64,000 nucleotides of DNA from Balneatrix alpica DSM 16621. Its GTDB lineage: Bacteria > Pseudomonadota > Gammaproteobacteria > Pseudomonadales > Balneatricaceae. A program made the translations under genes and the position numbers. The notes beneath the pieces are model-generated. The model did no database searches. It saw only the letters and a program-made list of their open reading frames with translations, and was not told where the DNA came from. Below are positions 9,570 to 18,149 of the stretch, piece by piece (positions within the stretch are counted from its first letter, which is position 1; every line of letters starts with the position of its first letter). The stretch spans positions 124,001 to 188,000 of the forward strand of contig NZ_JHUZ01000006.1 in assembly GCF_000619885.1 (NCBI RefSeq), in the 5' to 3' direction.

Positions 9570-10123
9570 AATACGTGCTCCTCCTGCACCAGATGGGCTT
9601 TACCGCTTAACACCAGGATGTCACGCAGAAACTCTGCAATCCCCTGTAGAATCATCATCGCTGGCATAGCGATCAGGGCAGACTTCAAGATGAAACGGGC
9701 GGGAATCCCCCCCGACTCTTGTGAGCCTTCAAAGATCGACCAAGAGGCCGCGACATAATCCCAGGACATCCAGAGGATGAAGATCGACACCGGCATCAGC
9801 AACACGAGGTTGCCGATCAGGTTTACAATGGCTTTACCCTTTTCGGACAGGGGGCGATAAAAGATATCGACCCGCACATGGCCATCGTGTTTAAGGGTGT
9901 AGGCAGCGCCTAACAGGAAAACAAAGGAGTGCATGTAGACAACGGATTCCTGTAAAGCCACGTTGCCGACATTGAACAGATAGCGCATCACCACAATGAT
10001 AAAGGTGACCACCACCATGCCCAGCGTCAGCCAGGAGATACAGCGTCCTGTCCACTCGCTGAACTGGTCGATAGCATTGACCAGCATAGTCAGTGATTTA
10101 TTCTCGTTATTCATGATCGTCAT
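9566..10123 (-). CDS. dctQ: TRAP transporter small permease subunit DctQ
   Basis: Four-segment small membrane subunit of the TRAP transporter. I place the start at ATG 10123 (185 residues), with GAAGA seven bases upstream. A GTG at 10210 would add 29 residues with no ribosome-binding site and would lie inside a palindrome. Hydrophobic segments fall near residues 25-48, 60-78, 100-122 and 145-165. Family features seen are the RYLFNVG loop, the E-S-V-V-Y-M-H-S-F-V-F segment, AYTLKHDGHVRVD and a short C-terminal tail. It overlaps dctM by four bases. It is divergent from uvrD; the intergenic palindrome at 10198-10214 is a candidate control site. Confidence 0.88.
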   Translation of the reverse strand: MTIMNNENKSLTMLVNAIDQFSEWTGRCISWLTLGMVVVTFIIVVMRYLFNVGNVALQESVVYMHSFVFLLGAAYTLKHDGHVRVDIFYRPLSEKGKAIVNLIGNLVLLMPVSIFILWMSWDYVAASWSIFEGSQESGGIPARFILKSALIAMPAMMILQGIAEFLRDILVLSGKAHLVQEEHVL

Positions 10124-10181
10124 GCTGTCTTCAGTGAGGACTGTCAGAGTGTGCCGAGAAGGTATGCCCTTATCAACTATT

Positions 10182-10218
10182 TTCAACAATTGGTCAGACA
10201 AGTTGCACACTTGTTGAA
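10182..10218. promoter_or_regulatory. Nested palindrome between dctQ and uvrD, candidate operator
   Basis: A 17-bp palindrome, ACAAGT at 10198-10203 and ACTTGT at 10209-10214 around TGCAC, lies within a wider inverted repeat TTCAACAA (10182-10189) and TTGTTGAA (10211-10218). Such dyads are typical of GntR- or LacI-type operators. It is 75 bases upstream of dctQ and 53 bases upstream of uvrD. No regulator is adjacent, so the binding protein is unknown. Confidence 0.5.
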
Positions 10219-10266
10219 AATATTGAAATTAATGTTTGTTTTATTGTGACTTGAGACCCCTTTTCC

Positions 10267-12456
10267 ATGGATGTATCCCACTTACTTGATCGCCTTAACC
10301 CCCCCCAGCGCGAAGCGGTTAGTGCGCCTTTGCAAAGCCGTTTAGTGTTGGCCGGTGCCGGTTCCGGTAAAACCCGGGTGCTGGTGCACCGTATTGCCTG
10401 GTTGATTCAGGTTGAGCGGGTATCCCCCTATGCCATCATGGCAGTGACCTTTACCAATAAGGCCGCCAAAGAGATGCGGATGCGGATTGAGGCCCTGCTG
10501 GGACTGACTCCGCGTGGCATGTGGGTGGGCACCTTCCATGGTCTGGCGCATCGACTCCTGCGCGCCCATTGGCAGGAGGCTGGTCTGCCGGAAAACTTTC
10601 AGATTCTCGACTCCGATGACCAGCTGCGACTGGTGAAACGGGTTTGCCGGGAGATGAATCTGGATGAAAAGCGCTGGGATCCGAAAGAGCTGCAATGGTT
10701 TATCAATGCGCAGAAAGATGAAGGGCTACGCCCGCGTCACCTCGATGCCTATGGCGATGCCAACTGGCAAACCCGTATTCAGGTCTATCAAAACTATGAG
10801 GATGCCTGTGCCCGGGGTGGCATGGTCGACTTTGGTGAACTGCTGCTGCGTTCCCACGAGCTGTGGTTAGAGCAACCGGTGTTGCTACGTCATTATCAAC
10901 AGCGCTTTCAGGCTCTGCTGGTGGACGAGTTCCAGGATACCAACAAGGTGCAGTATGCCTGGCTGCGGATGTTGTCCGGCGATGAGGTGCCGGTGATGGC
11001 CGTCGGTGACGATGATCAGTCGATTTATGGCTGGCGCGGAGCGCGGGTGGAGAATATTCAACAGTTTGTACAGGACTTCCCTGGCTGTGACACCATCCGT
11101 CTGGAGCAAAATTATCGCTCCACCGGCACCATTCTGAAGGCAGCCAATGCCCTGATCGCCAATAACGCCGGGCGAATGGGCAAGGAGTTATGGACGGATT
11201 CGGGCGATGGCGATCCGATTCAGGTTTACAGTGCCTTTAATGAGCAGGAAGAAGCTCGTTTTATCGTCGAGCAAATCGATAAATGGGTCAGCAACGGGGG
11301 GCAGCGTCAGGATTGCGCCCTGCTCTATCGCTCCAATGCCCAATCACGGGTATTAGAGGAAGCGCTGATTCGTGCCTCCATGCCCTATCGTATTTATGGC
11401 GGTCAGCGTTTTTATGACCGGTTGGAAATCCGCAATGCCCTCGCCTATTTGCGTCTGCTACAGAATCGCCATGACGATGCCGCGCTGGAGCGGATTATCA
11501 ATGTACCCACCCGCGGTATCGGCAGCAAAACCCTGGAAACCATTCGCGACCTGGCGCGTGGCCAGTCGATCTCACTCTGGCAGGCCAGTAATGAGGCGCT
11601 CGGCCTGCGCCTGCTCAGTGGCCGGGCAGCCAGCTGTCTGCAGAGCTTTATTGAATTGATCAACAGTTTGCATCAGCAGACCGAAGACCTGGGGTTGTCA
11701 GAAGTATGTGAGCATGTGCTTACCCATAGTGGCCTGCTTGATCACCATGAGAAAGATAAGGACAAGGGTGAAGCGCGGGTGGAGAACTTGCAGGAACTGG
11801 TCAGTGCCGCCCGTCAGTACGAGCAAAACTGGACAGTGGATGAAGAAAACGCCAACCGTGGCATTTTGGCAGACTTCCTTGATCAGGCGGCGCTGGATGC
11901 CGGTGATGCCCAGGCAGAAGAATTCAGCGACTCAGTGCAGTTAATGACCCTGCACTCCGCCAAGGGCTTGGAGTTCCCGTTGGTGTTTATTACCGGCATG
12001 GAGGAAGGGCTGTTCCCCCACTCGATGTCGATGGAAGATCCAGAGCGTCTGCAGGAAGAACGGCGCCTGTGCTATGTCGGCATTACCCGGGCACGGCAAA
12101 AACTGATGATTACCTGGGCCGAATCGCGTCGCCTGTATGGCAAGGAAATGCCGGGGCGGCATTCGCGTTTTCTCACTGAGATTCCTGAGCAGCTGCTGGA
12201 AGAGGTGCGCATTGGTGCCAGTATTCGTCGTCCCCTGAGTTTTCAGCGTCCCACTACTAGCGTGGCGCGCCAATGGCAGGCTGAGGTACCGGCGACACAG
12301 TTTCAGCTTGGTCAGCGGGTGCGTCATGCCATCTTTGGTGAAGGGGTATTGATTAACTTTGAGGGTCAGGGCCCCCAGGCGCGGGTAGAGGTCAACTTTG
12401 ATGATGTCGGCAGTAAATGGCTGATACTGTCGATGGCCAAACTGCAAGCGCTGTAA
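10267..12456 (+). CDS. uvrD: DNA helicase II UvrD
   Basis: A 3'-5' superfamily 1 helicase acting in nucleotide-excision and mismatch repair. The 729-residue protein matches enterobacterial UvrD (720) across its length: start MDVS.LLD.LN, Walker A AGAGSGKT at 29-36, motif Ia VTFTNKAA, motif II DEFQDTN near 219-225, motif III GDDDQSIYGWRGA, motif IV QNYRST, motif V LMTLHSAKGLEFP, motif VI RRLCYVGITRA. The C-terminal LGQRVRHA.FGEG segment is the RNA-polymerase-binding tail region that separates UvrD from Rep. The gene stands alone, with a strong bidirectional terminator after it. No clear ribosome-binding site is seen; ATG was chosen by homology. Confidence 0.97.
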   Translation: MDVSHLLDRLNPPQREAVSAPLQSRLVLAGAGSGKTRVLVHRIAWLIQVERVSPYAIMAVTFTNKAAKEMRMRIEALLGLTPRGMWVGTFHGLAHRLLRAHWQEAGLPENFQILDSDDQLRLVKRVCREMNLDEKRWDPKELQWFINAQKDEGLRPRHLDAYGDANWQTRIQVYQNYEDACARGGMVDFGELLLRSHELWLEQPVLLRHYQQRFQALLVDEFQDTNKVQYAWLRMLSGDEVPVMAVGDDDQSIYGWRGARVENIQQFVQDFPGCDTIRLEQNYRSTGTILKAANALIANNAGRMGKELWTDSGDGDPIQVYSAFNEQEEARFIVEQIDKWVSNGGQRQDCALLYRSNAQSRVLEEALIRASMPYRIYGGQRFYDRLEIRNALAYLRLLQNRHDDAALERIINVPTRGIGSKTLETIRDLARGQSISLWQASNEALGLRLLSGRAASCLQSFIELINSLHQQTEDLGLSEVCEHVLTHSGLLDHHEKDKDKGEARVENLQELVSAARQYEQNWTVDEENANRGILADFLDQAALDAGDAQAEEFSDSVQLMTLHSAKGLEFPLVFITGMEEGLFPHSMSMEDPERLQEERRLCYVGITRARQKLMITWAESRRLYGKEMPGRHSRFLTEIPEQLLEEVRIGASIRRPLSFQRPTTSVARQWQAEVPATQFQLGQRVRHAIFGEGVLINFEGQGPQARVEVNFDDVGSKWLILSMAKLQAL

Positions 12457-12494
12457 TCGCCCATTGAAGGTTAAAAGTAACAGTTAAAGGTTAT

Positions 12495-12528
12495 AAAAAA
12501 GCCCCCTCGGTAAAGAGTGGGGCTTTTT
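12495..12528. terminator. Bidirectional terminator between uvrD and rpiA
   Basis: AAAAAGCCCC at 12496-12505 pairs with GGGGCTTTTT at 12519-12528, a 10-bp stem with a 13-base loop. Runs of A and T on both sides let it end both uvrD and the convergent rpiA. Confidence 0.85.
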
Positions 12529-12547
12529 GTTTTATTCAGTGTGAGGC

Positions 12548-13222
12548 TTAACCGGCTTTCAGGGTTTTCACCCCTTCGGCACAGCCCATCAGCACCAGAT
12601 CCGCCGGACGATGGGCGAAGAGGCCATTGGTCACGACCCCAGTGAGCATATTGATCTTCTGCTCCAGTTCACGGGGGTTGGTGATCTGCAGGTTATACAC
12701 ATCCAGAATCACGTTACCGTTATCCGTCACCACCCCTTCACGGTACTCGGGATCGCCGCCGAGTTTGACCAGCTCACGGGCGACGTAGGAGCGTGCCATG
12801 GGGATCACCTCAACCGGTAAGGGGAAGGCACCCAGCACATCGACCTGTTTGCTTTGATCCACGATGCAAACGAACTCTTTACTCACGGCGGCGACGATCT
12901 TCTCCCGGGTAAGGGCCGCACCACCGCCTTTGATCAGGTTCAGATGAGGGTCAAACTCATCGGCACCATCGACATAGAAAGGCAGTTGGCTGACGGAGTT
13001 CAGGTCATAAACCGGGATGCCGTGGCTTTTCAGACGCTCGGCCGTGGCGGCGGAACTGGCTACGGCCCCATCGAAGTGGGTTTTATACTGGGCCAGGGCA
13101 TCGATAAAGAAGTTGGCAGTGGAGCCTGTGCCTATGCCCAGAATGGTATCGTCTTCCAGATGCGGCAGGATGTAGTCGAGGGCGGCCTTGGCCACTTGCT
13201 GTTTGAGCTGGTCTTGATTCAT
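12548..13222 (-). CDS. rpiA: Ribose-5-phosphate isomerase A
   Basis: Interconverts ribose 5-phosphate and ribulose 5-phosphate in the non-oxidative pentose phosphate pathway; cytoplasmic. With the ATG at 13222 (MNQDQLKQQ) the protein has 224 residues, near the family's 219. The frame is open further upstream, but that extension has no homology. Seen: phosphate-binding GTGST at 31-35, DGADE at 85-89, and [11 protein letters not shown] at 98-108, which contains the catalytic Glu107. It is divergent from ilvA, an arrangement shared with pseudomonads. The 175-base gap between them holds a 6-bp-arm palindrome, CCACAA/TTGTGG at 13292-13306, of unknown meaning. Confidence 0.95.
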   Translation of the reverse strand: MNQDQLKQQVAKAALDYILPHLEDDTILGIGTGSTANFFIDALAQYKTHFDGAVASSAATAERLKSHGIPVYDLNSVSQLPFYVDGADEFDPHLNLIKGGGAALTREKIVAAVSKEFVCIVDQSKQVDVLGAFPLPVEVIPMARSYVARELVKLGGDPEYREGVVTDNGNVILDVYNLQITNPRELEQKINMLTGVVTNGLFAHRPADLVLMGCAEGVKTLKAG

Positions 13223-13397
13223 GGGGCAGGTCCACAACTTGCGGGGAAAGGACGCCATTATAACGGATTGATGCCCCTTCGGTATGGAAACCCACAAAGC
13301 TTGTGGTTAAATGGGTTCCCCCCATTCGGGTACTGGGCAGGATAGCCAGCACGACGCGAATGGGTTAGCCGCCTGTAAGACAGTTAAGTGAGACCCC

Positions 13398-14912
13398 ATG
13401 CCAGAGAAATACATCAAAAAGATCCTCTCGGCGCGTGTATACGATGCCGCCGTGGAGACGCCCCTGGAAGAAGCCACTAACCTCAGCACGCGCTTGAAAA
13501 ACCGTATTTTACTCAAGCGTGAAGACCTGCAACCGGTGCATTCTTTCAAGATTCGTGGTGCCTATAACAAGATGGCCCAACTCACCGATGAGGAACGGGG
13601 ACGTGGGGTGATTTGTGCCTCTGCCGGCAACCATGCCCAGGGTTTGGCGATGGCAGCCAGCATTATGGGGGTAAAAGCCACTATTGTGATGCCCAAGACC
13701 ACGCCAGACATTAAGGTCAACTCGGTGCGGGCCCGCGGTGGCAAGGTGGTGCTGCATGGCGATGCCTTCCCCGATGCTTTGGCCCATGCCCTTAAGCTGG
13801 TGGATGAAAAAGGCTATGTGTTTATCCACCCCTATGATGATGTGGATGTGATTGCCGGTCAGGGCACGGTGGGAATGGAAATCCTGCGGCAGGAGTCTGG
13901 CCCGATTCACAGTATTTTTGTGCCGGTAGGCGGCGGTGGCCTGGCGGCGGGCATCGCGGTCTACATTAAATACCTGCGTCCGGAGATTCGTATTATTGCG
14001 GTGGAGTCGGATGAGTCTGCTTGCCTGAAAGCAGCCATGGAGGCAGATGAGCGGGTGGTGTTGCCCCAGGTGGGGATTTTTGCCGATGGGGTGGCGGTGG
14101 CGCAGATAGGTGAAAACACCTTTGAACTCTGCCGCCAGTATGTCGATGAGGTGATCACGGTAAGCACCGATGAAATCTGCGCGGCGATCAAAGACATCTT
14201 TGACGATACCCGCTCAATCACCGAACCCGCTGGTGCCTTGGCTCTGGCTGGTATGAAGAAGTACATCGACCGTGAGCGGGTTGAAGGGGAAACCCTGATT
14301 GCGATCGATTCCGGCGCCAACATGAACTTTTCCCGTTTGCGTCATGTGGCAGAGCGTACTGACCTGGGTGAAAAAACCGAGGCGATTATTGCGGTGAAAT
14401 TGGCGGAAAAGCCCGGTAGCTTCCGTCATTTCTGCCAGACCCTGGGTAAGCGTAATGTGACCGAGTTTAACTACCGTTTCGCCGATACCAATGAAGCCCA
14501 TGTGTTTGCCGGGGTACAGATTGGCGCCAATGGCCATGGCAAGGAGGAGCTGCTGCGAGAGCTGCGCGAAGCCGGCTTCGAGGTGTTGGACCTCACTGAT
14601 GACGAGATGGCCAAGCTGCACATTCGTTACATGGTGGGAGGACGGGCTCCCCAGGTGGAGGACGAAGTGGTGTATCGCTTTGAATTTCCTGAGCGTCCCG
14701 GTGCCCTGCTGCGTTTCCTGAATAAGCTGGGCAGTCGCTGGAATATTTCCATGTTCCATTACCGTAATCACGGTGCGGCCAGTGGCCGGGTATTGGTGGG
14801 GATGCAGGTGCCAACCGCGGAGCGCACTACCCTGCTGCGTTACCTGGATGAAATTGGTTATCCCTACTGGGATGAGAGCGACAACCTGACCTATCGGCTG
14901 TTCTTGCGTTAG
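13398..14912 (+). CDS. ilvA: Biosynthetic threonine ammonia-lyase (threonine deaminase)
   Basis: PLP enzyme that converts threonine to 2-oxobutanoate, the first step of isoleucine synthesis, normally feedback-inhibited by isoleucine. The 504-residue protein has the PLP lysine at residue 51 (SFKIRGAYN), the phosphate-cradle loop VGGGGLAAG near 175-183, the catalytic domain to about 320, and two C-terminal ACT-like regulatory domains (about 325-405 and 420-500), so it is the long, allosteric form. Catabolic TdcB enzymes lack these domains. No leader peptide rich in Ile, Leu or Val codons is seen upstream. The stop codon lies in a 15-bp tandem duplication. Confidence 0.96.
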   Translation: MPEKYIKKILSARVYDAAVETPLEEATNLSTRLKNRILLKREDLQPVHSFKIRGAYNKMAQLTDEERGRGVICASAGNHAQGLAMAASIMGVKATIVMPKTTPDIKVNSVRARGGKVVLHGDAFPDALAHALKLVDEKGYVFIHPYDDVDVIAGQGTVGMEILRQESGPIHSIFVPVGGGGLAAGIAVYIKYLRPEIRIIAVESDESACLKAAMEADERVVLPQVGIFADGVAVAQIGENTFELCRQYVDEVITVSTDEICAAIKDIFDDTRSITEPAGALALAGMKKYIDRERVEGETLIAIDSGANMNFSRLRHVAERTDLGEKTEAIIAVKLAEKPGSFRHFCQTLGKRNVTEFNYRFADTNEAHVFAGVQIGANGHGKEELLRELREAGFEVLDLTDDEMAKLHIRYMVGGRAPQVEDEVVYRFEFPERPGALLRFLNKLGSRWNISMFHYRNHGAASGRVLVGMQVPTAERTTLLRYLDEIGYPYWDESDNLTYRLFLR

Positions 14913-14932
14913 GTGGGCTTGCGTTAGGTGGG
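14903..14932. repeat. 15-bp tandem duplication across the ilvA stop codon
   Basis: The unit CTTGCGTTAGGTGGG occurs twice without interruption, at 14903-14917 and 14918-14932. The first copy contains the ilvA TAG, and because 15 is a multiple of three the second copy has an in-frame TAG as well. Confidence 0.9.
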
Positions 14933-14950
14933 ATAGTTGCTGGGATGAAT

Positions 14951-14980
14951 AAGTAAGGGGCCGTTTGGCCCCTTCTTATC
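14951..14980 (+). terminator. Terminator after ilvA
   Basis: AAGGGGCC at 14955-14962 pairs with GGCCCCTT at 14967-14974 around GTTT. The tail TTCTTAT is moderately U-rich. It lies 40 bases past the ilvA stop and just before the end of the convergent small membrane gene. Confidence 0.75.
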
Positions 14981-14989
14981 TTGGTTGCG

Positions 14990-15250
14990 CTAGCGCTTTG
15001 GTTTAAAGGTTTGGCGGGCATTAAAGGGCCCGCGTCCAACCGTACTTAACCAGCCGAGCCAGCAACGTTTGGAGCTGGGAGGCTGACGACGCAAGCGGTG
15101 ATAGCCCTGCCAGTTACCCACCATCAACCAGGCACTTAGCATGGCGGCGGGATAACTGGGCAATTGGCCCTGTAAGCATTCGCTACTGATGACACCCAGG
15201 CTGATCACCAGCACACTCAGGGTCAGGAATAACGCGTAACGGCGCTGCAT
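14990..15250 (-). CDS. Small hypothetical membrane protein
   Basis: An 86-residue protein not recognised as any family. Residues 5-24 form one strongly hydrophobic segment (LFLTLSVLVISLGVI), a membrane anchor or uncleaved signal; residues 32-45 are moderately hydrophobic; the C-terminal third is basic. The ATG is preceded by GAGG six bases upstream on the minus strand, which supports translation. It lies alone between the ilvA terminator and the GNAT gene. Codon use is similar to the surroundings. It may be a lineage-specific gene or a chance reading frame. Confidence 0.42.
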   Translation of the reverse strand: MQRRYALFLTLSVLVISLGVISSECLQGQLPSYPAAMLSAWLMVGNWQGYHRLRRQPPSSKRCWLGWLSTVGRGPFNARQTFKPKR

Positions 15251-15417
15251 ACATACCTCAACTCGTACAACGGCGTCTGGGAGTCAAACCTGCGCAGACG
15301 CGGTGCTGGCGGTGTAATGGCCAGCAGACTGATCAATAAAGCGGCAGATTGTATAGATTTTGCACAGGGTTGCCAGCCTACTTTAGTGAGTTCGGGTAAT
15401 CCTTAGCTTGGCTTTGT

Positions 15418-16020
15418 TTACAAGCTTTTACCCAGCAATTGCCAATCTTCGCCCTGGTACAGTGGGGCAAAGCCCAGACGTTGGTAAAAGGCCAGTGCGC
15501 CACTGTTGGCATTGCTTACTCCCAGGTGTATGCCGGGTACCTGGCGCTTACGCAAGGCATTGAGCAGGGTATCGATCATGCTCCGGCCTTGTCCTTGTCC
15601 CTGAGCGATGGGGAGTAAGTCGATGTGTAGGTGGGCAGGATAGGCAGCCAGTAATTCGCCCTGCAGAGGGGGGAGCTGATAGCCCTGATGGATAAGCCTG
15701 ACCAGTGCCTGATCCGCCTCTGCCCGTTGAGGTTCGAGGGGATAGCGTTGGCGCAGCTGTTGAAACCAGTGTTGTTCACTTTGTTGGGCAAAGGTTTGGG
15801 AGTCGGCGCAGCCGAGAATATAGCCACAGGGCTCACCCGCATGGGTCAGCACCCAGCAAAGCTCAGGCTCCAGGCAGGCATAGGGGCCCGCATAATAGTG
15901 GCCAAGTAGCTCAGCATCGCGATAGAGATGACTGGCATCCTGCCCGGTGGCGCCGGTTTGCAGACAAATCCGATACAGTGCGGGTAAGTCACTGGGGTGA
16001 AATGGACGCAGGGCAAACAT
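15418..16020 (-). CDS. GNAT family N-acetyltransferase
   Basis: A 200-residue protein with a C-terminal GNAT fold: the acetyl-CoA loop lies at about 150-158 (QGQGQGRSMID, a variant of Q/RxxGxG/A), followed by the LGVSNANSGALAFYQRLGF motif near 172-190 typical of the last strands. The N-terminus (ALRPFHPSDLPALYRICLQTG) and the SHLYRD..LLGHYY..PY region resemble the GNAT domain found in bacterial and animal O-GlcNAcase-associated acetyltransferases, but the substrate is unknown. The ATG at 16020 has GGGAG seven bases upstream. The NTF2-like gene lies 68 bases upstream on the same strand, so the two may form an operon. Confidence 0.85.
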   Translation of the reverse strand: MFALRPFHPSDLPALYRICLQTGATGQDASHLYRDAELLGHYYAGPYACLEPELCWVLTHAGEPCGYILGCADSQTFAQQSEQHWFQQLRQRYPLEPQRAEADQALVRLIHQGYQLPPLQGELLAAYPAHLHIDLLPIAQGQGQGRSMIDTLLNALRKRQVPGIHLGVSNANSGALAFYQRLGFAPLYQGEDWQLLGKSL

Positions 16021-16088
16021 CACGAGGCTCCCAAGGATAGAGGGATCAACATACTGGCTTGCCACCTGATTGCAATCCCTCTTCTGGC

Positions 16089-16499
16089 TTAGGCGCTGAC
16101 CTGCTGCAACCAGTCCTGCAGGTTGTAGTAGTTGGTAATACGGGCAATCTGTCCCTGATGAATGGCAAAGAAAGCGCCAGCCGGTAACACATATTGCTGG
16201 CCCTGGGCGGCGGGCAAATCGCTATCGCTATTGAGATAACGGCCATGCACGCAGAACTCGGCACTGGCGCGACGGCCATCTTCACTCACCATAATCACCA
16301 GATCACGAATTTGCTCCTGGTAGCAGTGGTTCATATGGCTCATAAACTCGGCGAAGCGGGCTTTGCCCTGGCGCCGCTCACCCTGATTGACGTCGTGTAC
16401 CACGTCATCATGCAGCAGGCTGAGAAAGGTGTGCATATCACCCTCATTAAAGGCCTGGTAGTAGCGGGCGATCAGGGCGGCAGTCTTGGCGTGGCTCAT
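16089..16499 (-). CDS. NTF2-like / SnoaL-type small alpha-beta barrel protein
   Basis: A 136-residue protein of the nuclear-transport-factor-2-like superfamily, which has both enzymes (ketosteroid isomerase, SnoaL cyclases) and binding proteins. Seen: an N-terminal helix YYQAFNEGDMHTFLSLL followed by HDDVVHDVNQGE, then G..RFAEFMSHMN, strands such as ASAEFCVHGRYL, and the closing IARITNYYNLQDWL. This matches the SnoaL-like polyketide cyclase fold without proving an enzymatic role. ATG has AGGAGA seven bases upstream. It lies upstream of the GNAT gene on the same strand. Confidence 0.82.
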   Translation of the reverse strand: MSHAKTAALIARYYQAFNEGDMHTFLSLLHDDVVHDVNQGERRQGKARFAEFMSHMNHCYQEQIRDLVIMVSEDGRRASAEFCVHGRYLNSDSDLPAAQGQQYVLPAGAFFAIHQGQIARITNYYNLQDWLQQVSA

Positions 16500-16660
16500 C
16501 GGTTGTTCTCCTGCAAAAGGCTGATTGTCAGGGCATATACCCTAATTAGGCGGCAGCTAACAGCCAGCGCGGCGGAATTGCCTAGCTCCAGGTCGTCTGG
16601 AGTTAACAGAGGCCTGAGCGGTGAATTAAGGTGGGCAAAGTTATTAAGCGGGGATAGAAC

Positions 16661-17251
16661 GTGGTGGAGTTACAAACACTGAGCGGCCAGGCCATTCAGC
16701 CTTATATTGCTGACTTGGCCCGGTTGCGTATTCAGGTCTTTCGGGAGTATCCCTATCTCTACATTGGTGACTTGGCTTACGAGTCCCAGTATTTACACAC
16801 CTACGCCGCCTCACCGGCCAGTTTCTTTGTGCTGGCCCTGGATCAGGGTCAGGTAGTGGGGGTGGCTACCGGGGTGCCAATGGCGGATGAAACACCGGAG
16901 TTTAAACGGCCGTTTATCCAGGCGGGTTGGCAGCCGGAACAGATTTTTTACTACGGCGAGTCGGTGCTGTTGCCAGCCTACCGTGGTCAGGGTTGGGGGG
17001 GGCGCTTTTTACAGGAGCGGGAAGCCCATGCGCGCCAGCAGGGGTTTGCCTGGGCCGCCTTTTGCGCGGTGGAGCGGCCACGGGATCACCCCTGTCGTCC
17101 CCCGGGGTATCGCCCGCTTAACGCCTTTTGGCAGAAGCGTGGTTACCGGCATTATCCGCAATTACAGACCTATTATTCCTGGAAAGAGCTGGGTGAAAGT
17201 CAGGCCAGCCCTAAACCGATGTCTTTCTGGTTAAAGCAGTTGGAGCCATGA
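16661..17251 (+). CDS. GNAT family acetyltransferase, partner of the adjacent C-N hydrolase
   Basis: A 196-residue GNAT protein beginning at GTG. The N-terminal region ([25 protein letters not shown]) and the acetyl-CoA loop [17 protein letters not shown] near 106-122 match the acetyltransferase half of the bifunctional GNAT/carbon-nitrogen hydrolase proteins found in many bacteria. Here the two halves are separate genes in the same order, with a four-base overlap (ATGA at 17248-17251), so translation is coupled and the products probably act together. The substrate is unknown. A cysteine pair near residue 130-145 ([18 protein letters not shown]) is notable but unexplained. Confidence 0.85.
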   Translation: MVELQTLSGQAIQPYIADLARLRIQVFREYPYLYIGDLAYESQYLHTYAASPASFFVLALDQGQVVGVATGVPMADETPEFKRPFIQAGWQPEQIFYYGESVLLPAYRGQGWGGRFLQEREAHARQQGFAWAAFCAVERPRDHPCRPPGYRPLNAFWQKRGYRHYPQLQTYYSWKELGESQASPKPMSFWLKQLEP

Positions 17252-18141
17252 TGGTGAGTGTTCACTTAGCCGCCTGCCAATATCACTTTGAGGCGCTGCC
17301 CGATTGGGCAACCTATGAGGCGCACTGGTGTGCCCTGATAGAGCAGGCCGTCAGCCAGGGGGCGCAGTTGTTGCTGCTACCTGAATATGCGGCGATGGGC
17401 TTAACCGCTCTGTTAGCAGAGGATGAATGTGCCGATCTGCAGGCCTCAATTCTTGGGTTGCAACGCTTTTTGCCCCAGTGGCTGGCGCTAAACGAAGCTT
17501 TAGCCCGGCGCTGGCAGATTTACCTCTGCCCTGGCTCAGCCCCGGTGCTGGATGAGGACGGCTGCTACCGTAATCGCAGTTGGCTATTTGGCCCCGAGGG
17601 CTGCCTGGGCAGTCAGGACAAACTGATCATGACCCGCTTTGAACGTGAGCAGTGGTATATCCAGCACGGTGAGGGGTTACAGGTGTTTGCGACGGAGTTG
17701 GGCAAGCTGGGTATTCTGATCTGCTATGACAATGAGTTTCCGTTGTTGGCTCGTCAGCTCGCCGAAGCAGGAGTTGAATTGATCCTGGCTCCCTCCTGTA
17801 CTGACACCGAGGCGGGCTACCACCGGGTACGCATTGGCGCCCAGGCACGGGCGCTGGAGAATCAAATTGCAGTCTTGCAGGCACCCACGGTAGGGAAAGC
17901 GGCCTGGTCACCGGCGGTGGATGACAACATTGGACGGGCCGCCCTCTATGGCCCACCGGATTATGGCTTACCGGCTGATGGCGTGGTGGCCCAAAGCGCC
18001 AGCCTGTGCCCTGAACAAAGCCAGTGGTTGTTAGTGAACTGGCAGCCTGAGCGCTGGCAACGCGTGCGTCAGCAGGGCCAGGTACTGACCCGGCGAGATT
18101 GGCCGGAGCAGTTGTTGCCCGGCCGTTTGCGCTTGAAGTAG
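17248..18141 (+). CDS. Carbon-nitrogen hydrolase (nitrilase superfamily)
   Basis: A 297-residue amidase-type enzyme of the nitrilase superfamily, probably cytoplasmic, cleaving an amide or nitrile of unknown identity. The complete catalytic triad is present: Glu46 (LLPEYA), Lys125 ([10 protein letters not shown]) and Cys159 ([10 protein letters not shown]). The sequence after the Cys ([23 protein letters not shown]) is conserved in the branch fused to GNAT domains. Its start overlaps the stop of the GNAT gene by four bases. A second ATG one codon later is equally possible. No neighbour gives a pathway. Confidence 0.9.
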   Translation: MMVSVHLAACQYHFEALPDWATYEAHWCALIEQAVSQGAQLLLLPEYAAMGLTALLAEDECADLQASILGLQRFLPQWLALNEALARRWQIYLCPGSAPVLDEDGCYRNRSWLFGPEGCLGSQDKLIMTRFEREQWYIQHGEGLQVFATELGKLGILICYDNEFPLLARQLAEAGVELILAPSCTDTEAGYHRVRIGAQARALENQIAVLQAPTVGKAAWSPAVDDNIGRAALYGPPDYGLPADGVVAQSASLCPEQSQWLLVNWQPERWQRVRQQGQVLTRRDWPEQLLPGRLRLK

Positions 18142-18149
18142 CGATGCAA

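Noticed and set aside
13223-13297. Longer N-terminus for rpiA
   Set aside because: The frame is open, but the extension has no homology; the family start aligns at 13222.
13223-13397. Attenuator leader peptide for ilvA
   Set aside because: The short frames in this gap have no run of Ile, Leu or Val codons, and no terminator/antiterminator pair was seen.
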